From: Candidatus Acetothermia bacterium
Lineage (GTDB): Bacteria; Bipolaricaulota; Bipolaricaulia; RBG-16-55-9; JANLFV01
Direction of reading: 5' to 3'
NCBI GenBank assembly: GCA_028275195.1
Contig: JAPWVC010000008.1
Coordinates: 1-22,990 of the forward strand
DNA: 22,990 nucleotides
This document shows positions 14,516 through 22,767 of the stretch, piece after piece. The position numbers and the translations under genes were made by a program. The notes under the pieces were generated by a model that saw only the letters and a list, made by a program, of their open reading frames with translations, was not told where the DNA came from and made no database searches. Position 1 is the first letter of the stretch. Each line of letters begins with the position of its first letter.

Positions 14516-15419
14516 GCCGCCCGGCCTGGAGGAGCGTAGCCTCCTCGGCCGGGGTGAGGAGCTCGAGCCATTCGCTCGTCAGGCCCTTGATGATCCCCAG
14601 CCCGACGAGCCGCCCTTCGAGGAGGCAGCCGACCAGGAGGCCCTCCAGCTCCCGACGATTGATCAGATGGATATACTCGACCTGGAGGAGCTCCTTGGCC
14701 GCCCCGAGGGCCTGGGGATAGCCGTCCATGACCACGGTCAGCTCCGCCCCGGCCCGCCAGGCCCCCAGGACCGGGCAGCCGAGGATCTTCTCCAGCAGGG
14801 CAGGCTCGACCGGCTCGCCGTGGCCGAGCGGGCTCCGCTCGAACTGGAGCCCCTTCAGGGGCCAGCGCCGGAGCGAGGCATTCCGGAAGTATCTCCTGAA
14901 TGACTCCTCCCTCGCTCGGATCCGCTCCTCTCGGGACTTCGAGCCCTGATGGGTCACCTTTACCTCCAGGACCTCGATCCCCTTTCGGGCGAAGAGCTTG
15001 AAGTAGTCGAGCTCGCCCCGGCGCTGCAAGAGCACCAAAAGGTCCGGCTGGACGAGGTTGATCATCTCCCCCTTGAGGGCCCTCGCCGCCTCCCCGGAGA
15101 TATAGCCGTCGGTATCGATCAGGCAGGGGCGCTTCGCCCCCCGGAGGACCTGCCCCACAGCAGCCAGGAGCTGGACAGAGTTACCCCGGGGCGAGATGTC
15201 CCCCACGAAGTAGCTCTCCTCTATATGCTCATAATCCCCGCGGGAGACACAGGTCGGGGGGCCGATCTCGCTCTGGCCCAGGTCGGCATCGAGGACCTCG
15301 CCCCCCAGCTCCTGATGCAATCTCCTGATGAGCGTGGACTTCCCGGTATCGACCCCGCCGAGGAAGAGGACGAGGGCCCCCTGGGCGAGCGACTTTAGCT
15401 TCAGAAGGGTCTCAACCAT
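14442..15419 (-). CDS. Clp1/Grc3-like P-loop polynucleotide kinase homologue
   Basis: The 325-residue P-loop protein resembles the Clp1/Grc3/Nol9 group of polynucleotide 5'-hydroxyl kinases, best known from archaea and eukaryotes. The Walker A is GGVDTGKST at 21-29, with the Asp/Thr pattern typical of the group. The DADLGQSEIGPPTCVS block at about 44-59 is its diagnostic second motif, and LIDTDGYISG near 100-109 fits the Walker B/lid area. The C-terminal ~100 residues (from GAWRAGAELTVVMDGY on) resemble the accessory domain of archaeal members. It starts 37 bases downstream of the ATPase subunit D gene and reads the same way, so it may be co-transcribed. Its substrate in a bacterium is unknown; RNA or DNA 5'-end phosphorylation is the family function. 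Confidence 0.8.
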   Translation of the reverse strand: MVETLLKLKSLAQGALVLFLGGVDTGKSTLIRRLHQELGGEVLDADLGQSEIGPPTCVSRGDYEHIEESYFVGDISPRGNSVQLLAAVGQVLRGAKRPCLIDTDGYISGEAARALKGEMINLVQPDLLVLLQRRGELDYFKLFARKGIEVLEVKVTHQGSKSREERIRAREESFRRYFRNASLRRWPLKGLQFERSPLGHGEPVEPALLEKILGCPVLGAWRAGAELTVVMDGYPQALGAAKELLQVEYIHLINRRELEGLLVGCLLEGRLVGLGIIKGLTSEWLELLTPAEEATLLQAGRLILSEDGRHRRLVWPGDHNRDRGP

Positions 15420-15455
15420 GCATGAATGAGCCCAGCCGGGCCGGGAGGGCCGCTT

Positions 15456-16094
15456 CTAAGCGCCCCGGATGATCTCCTTAATCCGGAGGAGCTGGGCCCG
15501 TGAGGAGCGCTCCATCTCGTCGAGGGCCATATAGATGAACTTGATGGTCTGCTCGAGCTGGGGGATCAAAATCTGCTCCAGGGCATTGACCCGGCGGCGG
15601 GTCTTCTCGATCTCCTCGGCCAGGAGCTCCATGGCCTTCTCGATCTCCGCCAGCTTGATCAGCTCAGGGAGGACCTCGGAGAAGGTCGTGAGGGCCCGAT
15701 CTAGCTCAGCCGAGGTGGTCGCTAAGCCGTAGGCGTAGGGCTCGCGGCTATCCTGGAGGGCGAAGCGCGGGACCTGGACATTCATGACGCTGTCCATCCT
15801 CACGGCGAGGAGCGGAGCCCCGGCCCGATCGGCCATGTCCCCGCCGGTCATGAGGGCCTCGTAGAGGACCTCCTTGGACATCTCCGCCCGGGCCACAAGG
15901 AAGCTCCGGAACCCCAGGACCAGGGCCTCCTCCACCCGCTCCCGCAGGCCCCGCCTCTGCTCCACCAGCTCCATGAACCGGTGCATCAGCTCATCCCGCT
16001 TCTGCTTCAACAGGCGGTGGCCGCGCTGGGCCATCGCCAGCCGCTTCTTCTGGCGGAGGAGCTCCATCCGGGTCGCATTCACTCGGACTTCCAT
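15456..16094 (-). CDS. atpD: V/A-type ATPase subunit D
   Basis: Subunit D is the central-stalk rotor subunit, equivalent to F-type gamma, that links the A3B3 head to the membrane ring. The 212-residue length is normal. The protein is two long coiled-coil helices, at about 4-75 and 125-205. The family opening is NATRMELLRQKKRLAMAQRG and the closing coiled coil contains RRRVNALEQILIPQLEQTI. The ATG at 16094 follows the subunit B stop by 12 bases. Position at the end of the K-E-C-F-A-B-D series matches Thermus and archaeal operons. Confidence 0.96.
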   Translation of the reverse strand: MEVRVNATRMELLRQKKRLAMAQRGHRLLKQKRDELMHRFMELVEQRRGLRERVEEALVLGFRSFLVARAEMSKEVLYEALMTGGDMADRAGAPLLAVRMDSVMNVQVPRFALQDSREPYAYGLATTSAELDRALTTFSEVLPELIKLAEIEKAMELLAEEIEKTRRRVNALEQILIPQLEQTIKFIYMALDEMERSSRAQLLRIKEIIRGA

Positions 16095-16106
16095 CTCCGC
16101 TATTAG

Positions 16107-19043
16107 CTAGCCACTGACTGCGCCTACCTCCTTCGGGAGATACTTCTCGATATGCTCCTCTTTCACCCGCTTCAGCTCGGCCCGCGGGAGCATCGCCAAT
16201 AGCTCCCAGCCGATGTCCAGGGTCCGCTCGATCGGACGGTCCTCATACTCCCCCTGCTGGATGAACCGCCGCTCGAACTCCTCGGCGAACTCGAGATAGA
16301 TCTTATCGAGCTTGGAGAGGGCCGCCTCGCCCAGGAGCTCGGCCATCTCCCGGACATCGAGGCCCCGAGCATAGGCGGAATAGAGCTGGTTCAGCACGCC
16401 GGCGTGATCCTCTCTCGTCTTCCCCTCCCCGATCCCCTTGTCCTTGAGGCGCGATAGGCAAGGGAGGACATCGAATGGGGGATAGATCCCCTTCCGGTGG
16501 AGCTCCCTGGAGAGGAAGAGCTGTCCCTCGGTGATATAGCCGGTGAGGTCCGGGATCGGATGGGTCTTATCGTCCTGGGGCATGGTGAGGATCGGGAACT
16601 GGGTGATGCTCCCCTTCTTCCCCTTGATCCGCCCCGCCCGCTCATAGATGGTCGCAAGATCAGTATACATATACCCGGGGTAGCCCCGGCGGCCTGGGAC
16701 CTCCTTCCGCGCGGCTGAGACCTCCCGGAGGGCTTCACAGTTGGAGACGATCAAGCCGTTCTCGACCAGGAAGTTATGGCTCGGTTCAACGGTGAGATCG
16801 TAAACGAACCCCTCTTCGGATTTGCATTCCTCGATCTGGATGATCTTATCGAGGATGAAGTGACCGTCGAGCAGCTCCATCAGCCGCTTGAGATCCGGGT
16901 CGTTGGCGTCGGCTACCTCGCTGATCTGCTTTGCCCATCGCTTGAACCTCGCGATAGAAGTCCGCCTCCGCCCGCTCTCGACTTGGGAGAGGGTGCTAGA
17001 AGGGCCGAGCTCCCTCGCCTTGATGCCATAACGCTCTCTTAGCTTGCGCAGAAGCGGCCCGCAGATGCGAGGTGCCCGCTCGAAATCATTGGCGACCTCG
17101 GGCGCTTCCTCATACATCCGCAGCACCTGCTGGAAGCGTTCCGCTTTCTTGGGGTGATTTGACCCCACTTCTTTAATGAACCGGATCACAAAGCTCTTGC
17201 CCTCGACGATGACATCGCAAACCTCATGTTGCCCGAGCCGGCCGGAGTTTCGGCGCACTTGCAATCGGCTTGCGATCCCAAGGCGCTTCAAGAGCTGCTG
17301 GAGCCTCCTCGCCCTAAGGATATCGGAGGAGGTTAACACGATCCGCGCTTTATGGCCGCCATGCCCCAACTTGCAGTAGCCGTCCCCATCGAAGTAGCCG
17401 CGCAGGAAGGCGGCGACGAGCGGGGCAGGGAGTCGAAAGATCGGCTTGAGATCCGAAGTGAGCCCGAGGCTCTTAGCGATCTGGGTCAAGATGCGGCTGT
17501 TGACACGGGCCATCCAGACCCCATCTTGGTTAGGATGCAACTGGATGTTGACCCCCGGGAAGAGCTTCTCGAGCCCCTCCTGGAAGAGGCGGATGAGCTG
17601 ATCCTCTCTGTTCGTGAAGGAGGCGTAATAAACCCCTTGGGCTTCGCTCTCGTAGATGGTCCCGTCGGAGGCGATCAGCCCTAATAGATACATAAGGTCA
17701 GCTCCGATCAGCTCCGCAGGCGCGGCCAGCTTTAGGCCCTCCTTCTTGCCCGCGGTGATCCGCTCGATCTCTCCCGAGAGAGAGGCTAGCTCGACCCCGA
17801 CCGCGCGCGAGATGGCGAGCAAATCGCCCACGGTGTAGCACCTCTTGGTGCTGCTCTCGCTCAGCCGGGAGTAATTCAACCCCAGGGCTCGGCAGGCCCG
17901 CCTGACCGAGCCGAACCTCTCCCGGAGGAGTTCGTCGATCAGCCCATCTCTCATGTGGACGAAGAAGGTCAGCTCGCCTGCTCCCAATAGCTCGAGGATA
18001 TTGGGATGCCATGGCCTGGGGACCTCGATCTGCCTGGCGGAATAGATCTCATCCCCGAGACCCAGCCTTTCAGCCGGGACCATCTGAGGGCCTTCAGGGG
18101 TGTCGACCAAGATCTTATGGTCTTTGGTGACACGCAGCTCCGTCCCGGATCTGGTCCTGATGCGGAGCAAGGTCGCGGGTGATCTGATCTTCCAGACCCT
18201 GGTTATCCGGCCCGTGTGGGGCTTGGTGCCGTCCCAGCCGAGCAAGGAGGCCCTTGAGGGGACCTTGGCGAACTCGCTGATCGGTTGGATCGTCCCGTCC
18301 TCGAGGATGATCTCTGTGGAGCCCTCCAGGCAATAATTTGTCATATCGGTGAGGATCACCAGCACATGCATCCCTTTCTCGAAGGCCAAAAACTCGGCGG
18401 TCGTCAGGACCACCCTCGGGGTCAGGATCCGCTCGACCACCGGCTCATCGGCCAGGTTGAGGAAGAGGACCGCCCGCTCGAGGGCCCCGGTGTTCCGGAG
18501 GTCGGTCTGGAAGAAGTCGGCCTCCTCGAAGGTGACCCCCATCGCCCCGAAGACGATGGCGAACTGCTCCTCTTCTCCTAGGACCTTGGCCTGGCGGGCA
18601 ATCTGGGCCGCGATCCGATTATGAGGGAGCCCCGCGCCGGAGAAGATCGGGAGCTTCTGCCCCCGGACCAGGGTGTTCAGGCCATCGATCACGGAGATCC
18701 CGGTCTGGATGAACTCACTGGGGTAGTCCCGCGAGTAGGGGTTGATCGGCTCGCCCAGCACGCTCACCCTCTTCTCGGGGATGATCTCCGGGCCACCGTC
18801 CCTCGGCCGCCCGGCCCCGGAGAAGACCCGCCCGAGCATGTCCAAAGAAACCCCCAGCTCCATCACCCTTCCGAGGAACCGGACCCGGCTCTTGAACAAG
18901 TTCAGGCCCGAGGCCCCCTCGAAGAGCTGGACGACCGCCTTATCCCGATCCACCTCCAGCTCTGCATAGGCGACATCCCTGACCGCCTCGACCACCATGA
19001 TCGGGCCTGCCACCTCCGCGATCGTCAGATACTCCTTCTGCAT
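16107..19043 (-). CDS. atpB: V/A-type ATPase subunit B, interrupted by an in-frame intein
   Basis: Subunit B is the non-catalytic nucleotide-binding subunit of the A3B3 hexamer. The 978-residue reading frame is about twice the normal length because a 531-residue intein (residues 238-768) is inserted. The joined exteins, 1-237 plus 769-978, give 447 residues, close to the family's usual 455-470. Extein landmarks are VSVLGEPINPYSRDYP, FIQTGISVIDGLNTLVRGQKLP, IFSGAGLPHN, the insertion point LTDMTNY/CEALREVSA, and GSITQFPILTMPQDD. The frame is intact across the whole gene, so precise protein splicing would restore a normal subunit. The ATG at 19043 has gggggaagg upstream and follows subunit A by 21 bases. 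Confidence 0.96.
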   Translation of the reverse strand: MQKEYLTIAEVAGPIMVVEAVRDVAYAELEVDRDKAVVQLFEGASGLNLFKSRVRFLGRVMELGVSLDMLGRVFSGAGRPRDGGPEIIPEKRVSVLGEPINPYSRDYPSEFIQTGISVIDGLNTLVRGQKLPIFSGAGLPHNRIAAQIARQAKVLGEEEQFAIVFGAMGVTFEEADFFQTDLRNTGALERAVLFLNLADEPVVERILTPRVVLTTAEFLAFEKGMHVLVILTDMTNYCLEGSTEIILEDGTIQPISEFAKVPSRASLLGWDGTKPHTGRITRVWKIRSPATLLRIRTRSGTELRVTKDHKILVDTPEGPQMVPAERLGLGDEIYSARQIEVPRPWHPNILELLGAGELTFFVHMRDGLIDELLRERFGSVRRACRALGLNYSRLSESSTKRCYTVGDLLAISRAVGVELASLSGEIERITAGKKEGLKLAAPAELIGADLMYLLGLIASDGTIYESEAQGVYYASFTNREDQLIRLFQEGLEKLFPGVNIQLHPNQDGVWMARVNSRILTQIAKSLGLTSDLKPIFRLPAPLVAAFLRGYFDGDGYCKLGHGGHKARIVLTSSDILRARRLQQLLKRLGIASRLQVRRNSGRLGQHEVCDVIVEGKSFVIRFIKEVGSNHPKKAERFQQVLRMYEEAPEVANDFERAPRICGPLLRKLRERYGIKARELGPSSTLSQVESGRRRTSIARFKRWAKQISEVADANDPDLKRLMELLDGHFILDKIIQIEECKSEEGFVYDLTVEPSHNFLVENGLIVSNCEALREVSAARKEVPGRRGYPGYMYTDLATIYERAGRIKGKKGSITQFPILTMPQDDKTHPIPDLTGYITEGQLFLSRELHRKGIYPPFDVLPCLSRLKDKGIGEGKTREDHAGVLNQLYSAYARGLDVREMAELLGEAALSKLDKIYLEFAEEFERRFIQQGEYEDRPIERTLDIGWELLAMLPRAELKRVKEEHIEKYLPKEVGAVSG
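16740..18332 (-). mobile_element. Intein with LAGLIDADG homing endonuclease in subunit B (TDMTNY/C site)
   Basis: The 531-residue element starts at Cys1 (CLEGSTEIILEDG, block A). It ends with Asn531 in YDLTVEPSHNFLVENGLIVSN (blocks F/G), followed by Cys as the first C-extein residue. Block B is VTKDHKIL at about 68-75. Two LAGLIDADG motifs are present: YLLGLIASDG at 215-224 (nt 17661-17690) and FLRGYFDGDG at 309-318 (nt 17379-17408), each with an acidic residue. Block H is near 340-353. A segment of ~85 residues between block B and the first endonuclease motif (nt 17757-18002) and a helix-turn-helix-like segment (nt 16923-17054, with SQVESGRRRTS) are extra DNA-binding candidates. The residue before the terminal Asn is Ser instead of the usual His. 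Splicing residues C1, T68/H71, the block F His, N531 and C+1 are all present, so splicing seems likely. Endonuclease activity is inferred only. Confidence 0.95.
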
Positions 19044-19064
19044 CGCCTTCCCCCTTGCTCCCTT

Positions 19065-20802
19065 CTAGCTTACCTTCGCTCTGCTCAGCTCCTCGAACTG
19101 CTGCTCCAGCTCCCGCTCGAGCTCCCCGAACCGCTCCGATTGGCCCTCAGGGATGAACTTGGCCTGGGCGATCGCCTCCCTGATGGGGAGCTCGATGATC
19201 CTCTCAATCGGGACCGCGCGGGCGATCGCCTCCCTCCCCAGCTCATAGAACCTGATGATCAACTTTAGCATCCGCAGTTGCTTCTGGAGGGAGGTGTAGG
19301 TGTCGACCTCATCGAAGGCGTTCTGCATCAGGAAGTCCTCGCGGATGCTCCTTGCCGTCTCCAGGGCCAGCCGGTCGGAAGGGGAGAGGGCCTCGACCCC
19401 CACGAGCCGGACGATCTCCTCCAGCTCGGCCTCGACCTGGAGGAGCCGCATGGCCTCTCGGCGGAGCTCCAGCCATTCCCGGCCCACCCTCTCGAGGTAA
19501 TAAGGCTCGAGCGCCTCGCTATAGAGTGAGTAGCTCGTGAGCCAGTTGATGGCCGGGAAGTGGCGGCGATAAGCGAGCTTATCCTCCAGGCTCCAGAAGA
19601 CCTTGACCACCCGGAGGGTGTTCTGCGTCACCGGCTCGGAGAGGTCCCCGCCAGGAGGAGAGACGGCTCCGATGACGGAGAGGCTCCCCTCACGCTTTGG
19701 CTCCCCCAGGCAGACCACCCGCCCGGCCCGGGCATAGAAGTCAGCGATCCTCGAGCCCAGGTAGGCGGGATACCCCTCCTCCCCGGGCATCTCTTCCAGC
19801 CTCCCGGAGATCTCCCGCATCGCCTCGGCCCAGCGCGAGGTCGAGTCTGCGAGCAAGGCGACGCTATAGCCCATGTCCCTGAAGTATTCGGCGATGGTGA
19901 TCCCGGTATAGACCGAGGCCTCACGGGCCGCGACGGGCATGTTCGAGGTGTTGGCGATGAGCACGCTCCGCTTCAGGAGCTTCTCCCCGGTCTTGGGGTC
20001 CTCGAGCTGGGGGAGCTCGATCAAGACATCGGTCATCTCATTCCCCCGCTCGCCGCACCCTACAAAGACCACGATCTCGGCATCGGCCCATTTTAATAGC
20101 TGGTGCTGGACCGGGGACACAGGCCGTCCCGCCCTTGGCGATCGGGAAGAGGGCATCGATGACCCTCTGGCCGGTGGAGAGCGGCTCCCTCGGCGGGAGC
20201 TTCTCCTGGTAGGGCCTGGGCTTCCGCACAGGCCAGCGCTGCATCAGCGAGAGCTCCTTCCGCCCCTCAGCGGTTCGGAGGACACAGACGGTCTCCGTGA
20301 CCGTGAACTCGCCCTCCTTGATCTCCTCGACGGTCCCAGAAAGCCCAGGAGGGACCATGATCCGATGCTCGACGAGCGGCGTCTCCTGGACTGTCCCGAT
20401 GATGTCCCCGGGGGAGACCTGCGCGCCGGGCTTGACCTTCGGCTTAAAATGCCAGCGCCGCCGGCGGTCGAGGGCCGGGAGCTCGGCCCCACGGCGGATG
20501 AACGGCCCCCAATGGGTCTGGATCAGCTCCAATGGCCTCTGGATCCCGTCGTAGATCGCCTCGATCAGCCCCGGCCCGAGCTCGACGGAGAGCGGCGCGC
20601 CGGTCGACTCGACGGGGTCTCCAGGCTTGAGCCCGGCCGTCTCCTCATAGACCTGGATCGAGGCCAAAGCGCCCTCTAGCTCGATGATCTCGCCGATAAG
20701 CTTCTCGTGGCCGACACGGACGACATCGAACATCTTGGCGTCGGGGAGCCCCTCGGCCACCACTAGCGGCCCCGACACCTTCGCGATTACTCCCTGCTCC
20801 AT
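19065..20802 (-). pseudogene. atpA: V/A-type ATPase catalytic subunit A, frameshifted with the P-loop deleted
   Basis: Subunit A hydrolyses or makes ATP in the A3B3 head. The N-terminal 232 residues are read from the ATG at 20802 down to about 20107, through the normal family sequence ending IAKGGTACVPGP. The rest continues in another frame from about 20111 (VQHQLLKWADAEIVV...) to the stop at 19065, 348 residues. The expected GPFGSGKT nucleotide-binding loop and neighbouring residues are absent in every frame. Comparison with the family consensus implies a deletion of about 26 bases, which also shifts the frame. Everything else looks conserved, including VGCGERGNEMTDVL, NTSNMPVAAREAS, LLADSTSRWAEAMREISGRL and SPPGGDLSEPVTQ, and there are no further stops. 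That suggests a very recent lesion or an assembly error rather than an old pseudogene. The total length, 580 residues plus the missing 8-9, fits the family. Confidence 0.93.
20107..20111 (-). other. Deletion/frameshift junction in atpA at the P-loop
   Basis: On the minus strand CCC GGT CCA joins directly to CAG CAC CAG with the frame changed. The missing part corresponds to the residues after VPG, namely PFGSGKT and one Val. A short GGTCC-like homology at both ends is plausible but cannot be proven without the ancestral sequence. Inteins of A subunits are known to insert precisely in this loop. Confidence 0.85.
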
Positions 20803-20805
20803 AGT

Positions 20806-21138
20806 TCATCTCCCCTCGGCCAGGAGATCGATCCCCACGGCCTTCTCCACAAGCCGCCGCAGCCGCTCCCGGGCCAGCCCCAGGCTCCCACGATGGTCGG
20901 GGATCATGACGATCGCCGGTGAGGGCTGCTGACTGAACCGCTCGATCAAGGGCCCGAGCCCCTGGGCCAGCTCCTCCGCGACGAAGATGATCGCGGCCCC
21001 CTCGCTCGCCAACGCTTGTATGGCCGCCTCGGCCTCACGGGGCGTGCGCGCGTCCACCACCTTCAGGCCCAGGCTCTTGAAGCCAAGGTAGATGTCCTTC
21101 GGCCCGACGACTCCAACCCTAGACCTAGGCTCAGCCAT
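20806..21138 (-). CDS. atpF: V/A-type ATPase subunit F
   Basis: Subunit F is the small central-stalk regulator that binds subunit D. The 110-residue Rossmann-like protein has VGVVGPKDIYLGFKSLGL at the N-terminus, AAIIFVAEELAQ in the middle, IVMIPD, and the C-terminal SLGLARERLRRLVEKAVGIDLL typical of the family. It overlaps subunit C by 8 bases upstream and lies 3 bases before subunit A. Confidence 0.94.
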   Translation of the reverse strand: MAEPRSRVGVVGPKDIYLGFKSLGLKVVDARTPREAEAAIQALASEGAAIIFVAEELAQGLGPLIERFSQQPSPAIVMIPDHRGSLGLARERLRRLVEKAVGIDLLAEGR

Positions 21139-22165
21139 AGCCGATCCTCAGCCGCTCCTTGAGCGCCTCCGGCGGGAGACCGTTGATCTTCCCGACCATG
21201 ATGATCCGGATGTTCTTGAGCTCCAGCTCCTTGGCCAGGATGTAGGCCACCAGCGGCTCAGGGCCGTAAAGCGAGAACCTCGTCGCCCTCAGCCGCTCGA
21301 GCACAAAGTTATCGGCCAGCCGCTCGAACTCCCCCAAGGCTGCCCCGGCCTGGGTTTGGGCTCGGACCTGGGCGATCAGCCTGGCATAAGGGGTCCACTT
21401 GAGCATTTCGGGCCATTCGTCCAAGGGGGCCTCGAGTAGCCCGAGCAGCCGGTCGAGTGGGACCTCACCTGGGGGGACGAGGGCCCGGGCGAGGAACTCC
21501 CGATCCTTGCCCAAGGCCTTCGCCCGGAGGGCGCTCTTCAGGTTCGCTAGATCGCACCAGAGCTCGACCAAACCCTGTAGGAAGGGGTAGCGGCTCGCCC
21601 GCTTGAGGTAAGCGAACATCGCCCGATCGACAGTGAAGTCGAACGCCTGGGCCGCCTTGGTCTTCTCATACTCGACGACGGCCTCCGCTCCCGCCCGGGC
21701 TAGCTCCTCCGGGAGGGCCTCCCAGACTGCTGTTCTTACCGCCTGGGCGATCAGCTCGGAGGGGACCTCGCCCACCCCGAAGACGGCCTCCTCAGGGGCT
21801 TCGCCCAAGAAGTGGGCCTTCAAGAAGACCTTCAGGTTGTGGAAATCATAGCGCTTCCCCAGCCAGGCCACCGCCTCCGGCCTGGGGGAGACGGACCTCG
21901 CATAGCGATAGAGCCTCGCTAGCTCCCTCCCCAGCGCGGCCTCATAATCCTGCCAGCCGGTCTCCGCCGCTTCGGTCATCCCCGCCTCGGCGAGGAGCCG
22001 CCAGGCCTCCGCCGGGTCGGCGGCCTCGGCCAGCCGAGAAAGCTGGGCCCCCGCAAGGAGCCGGGTCTCCAGGACCCGGATGCTCCCCGTCGCGAAGGCG
22101 AACGAGCTATCTTCGACCAGCTCCGCGGCGTATTCCAGCTCGATCATCTCATTCGCTGCATTCAT
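21131..22165 (-). CDS. atpC: V/A-type ATPase subunit C
   Basis: Subunit C (V-type d homologue) is the cone-shaped socket that couples the membrane ring to the central stalk. The 344-residue helical protein has KRYDFHNLKVFLKAHFLG near 102-120 and ANLKSALRAKALGK near 207-220. The very characteristic end contains YGPEPLVAYILAKELELKNI followed by RIIMVGKINGLPPEAL. The listed ATG overlaps the subunit E stop (ATGA); a second ATG seven codons on is also possible. The N-terminal part, as usual in the family, is weakly conserved. Confidence 0.94.
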   Translation of the reverse strand: MNAANEMIELEYAAELVEDSSFAFATGSIRVLETRLLAGAQLSRLAEAADPAEAWRLLAEAGMTEAAETGWQDYEAALGRELARLYRYARSVSPRPEAVAWLGKRYDFHNLKVFLKAHFLGEAPEEAVFGVGEVPSELIAQAVRTAVWEALPEELARAGAEAVVEYEKTKAAQAFDFTVDRAMFAYLKRASRYPFLQGLVELWCDLANLKSALRAKALGKDREFLARALVPPGEVPLDRLLGLLEAPLDEWPEMLKWTPYARLIAQVRAQTQAGAALGEFERLADNFVLERLRATRFSLYGPEPLVAYILAKELELKNIRIIMVGKINGLPPEALKERLRIGYG

Positions 22166-22758
22166 CCGAAGAGGAGCCGCGCCACCTCGGTCTCTAGCCC
22201 CTCATGGGCCTGGCGCAGGAGCGTGGCGAAGGTCACATTCACCTCATACCCCCGGCCGCGGAGCACAAACCCTCCGTCGAGCTCCCGGCCCTCCTGGGCT
22301 ACCTTCAGCGAACCGGCCTTCCCGGCCCGCTTGAGTTCGGCATTGACCTCCTCCAGGAGGTTCGTATCGAAGACCGCCGCATCTCTGGGAGAGAGGACGA
22401 TCTCCTCCTCGCCGGTCTCGGCCGCACGGATGAGCAGCTCTTTAAGGAAGGCCCGGTATTCCTGGCTTCCGAGCCGGCCCAGTCTCTCCTTTGCCTCTTG
22501 AAAGACCCGCTCGAGGACCTCCCGCTTGGCGGCCAAGACCTTATTCCGGGCCCAAAGCTCAGCGAGCGCTAGATGCTGTCTCCGCCGCCGCTGGGCCTCC
22601 GCCTCGGCGGCCTGGAGGATCGGCTCACTTGCGGCCTGGGCCTCCTCTTCCCCCTGCCGCCGGATCTCCCCGGCCTCGTGCTCGGCCTCCGCGAGGATCC
22701 GGGTGGCCTCGGCCTCGGCGTCTGAGATCAGCTTCGCGACAATCTTATCGACGCCCAT
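22162..22758 (-). CDS. atpE: V/A-type ATPase subunit E
   Basis: Subunit E is a peripheral-stalk (stator) subunit that, with the G/H subunit, holds the head to the membrane part. The 198-residue protein has an N-terminal Ala/Glu-rich coiled coil at about 1-90 (ISDAEAEATRILAEAEHEAG). A compact C-terminal domain with LGSQEYRAFLKELLIRAAE, EIVLSPRDAAVFDT and GGFVLRGRGYEVNVTFATLL is a clear family signature. No H/G stalk partner is visible in the window; it may lie upstream of subunit K, beyond the right edge. Confidence 0.94.
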   Translation of the reverse strand: MGVDKIVAKLISDAEAEATRILAEAEHEAGEIRRQGEEEAQAASEPILQAAEAEAQRRRRQHLALAELWARNKVLAAKREVLERVFQEAKERLGRLGSQEYRAFLKELLIRAAETGEEEIVLSPRDAAVFDTNLLEEVNAELKRAGKAGSLKVAQEGRELDGGFVLRGRGYEVNVTFATLLRQAHEGLETEVARLLFG

Positions 22759-22767
22759 CCCTTTATG

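Noticed and set aside
20100..20125. Programmed ribosomal frameshift joining the two parts of subunit A
   Set aside because: No frame encodes the P-loop, so shifting would still give a subunit without it. No slippery heptamer is evident.
20112..20156. ATG at 20156 as an independent start for the C-terminal part of subunit A
   Set aside because: Its first ~15 residues are the out-of-frame translation of conserved subunit A sequence, and there is no ribosome binding site logic. The two pieces are one broken gene.
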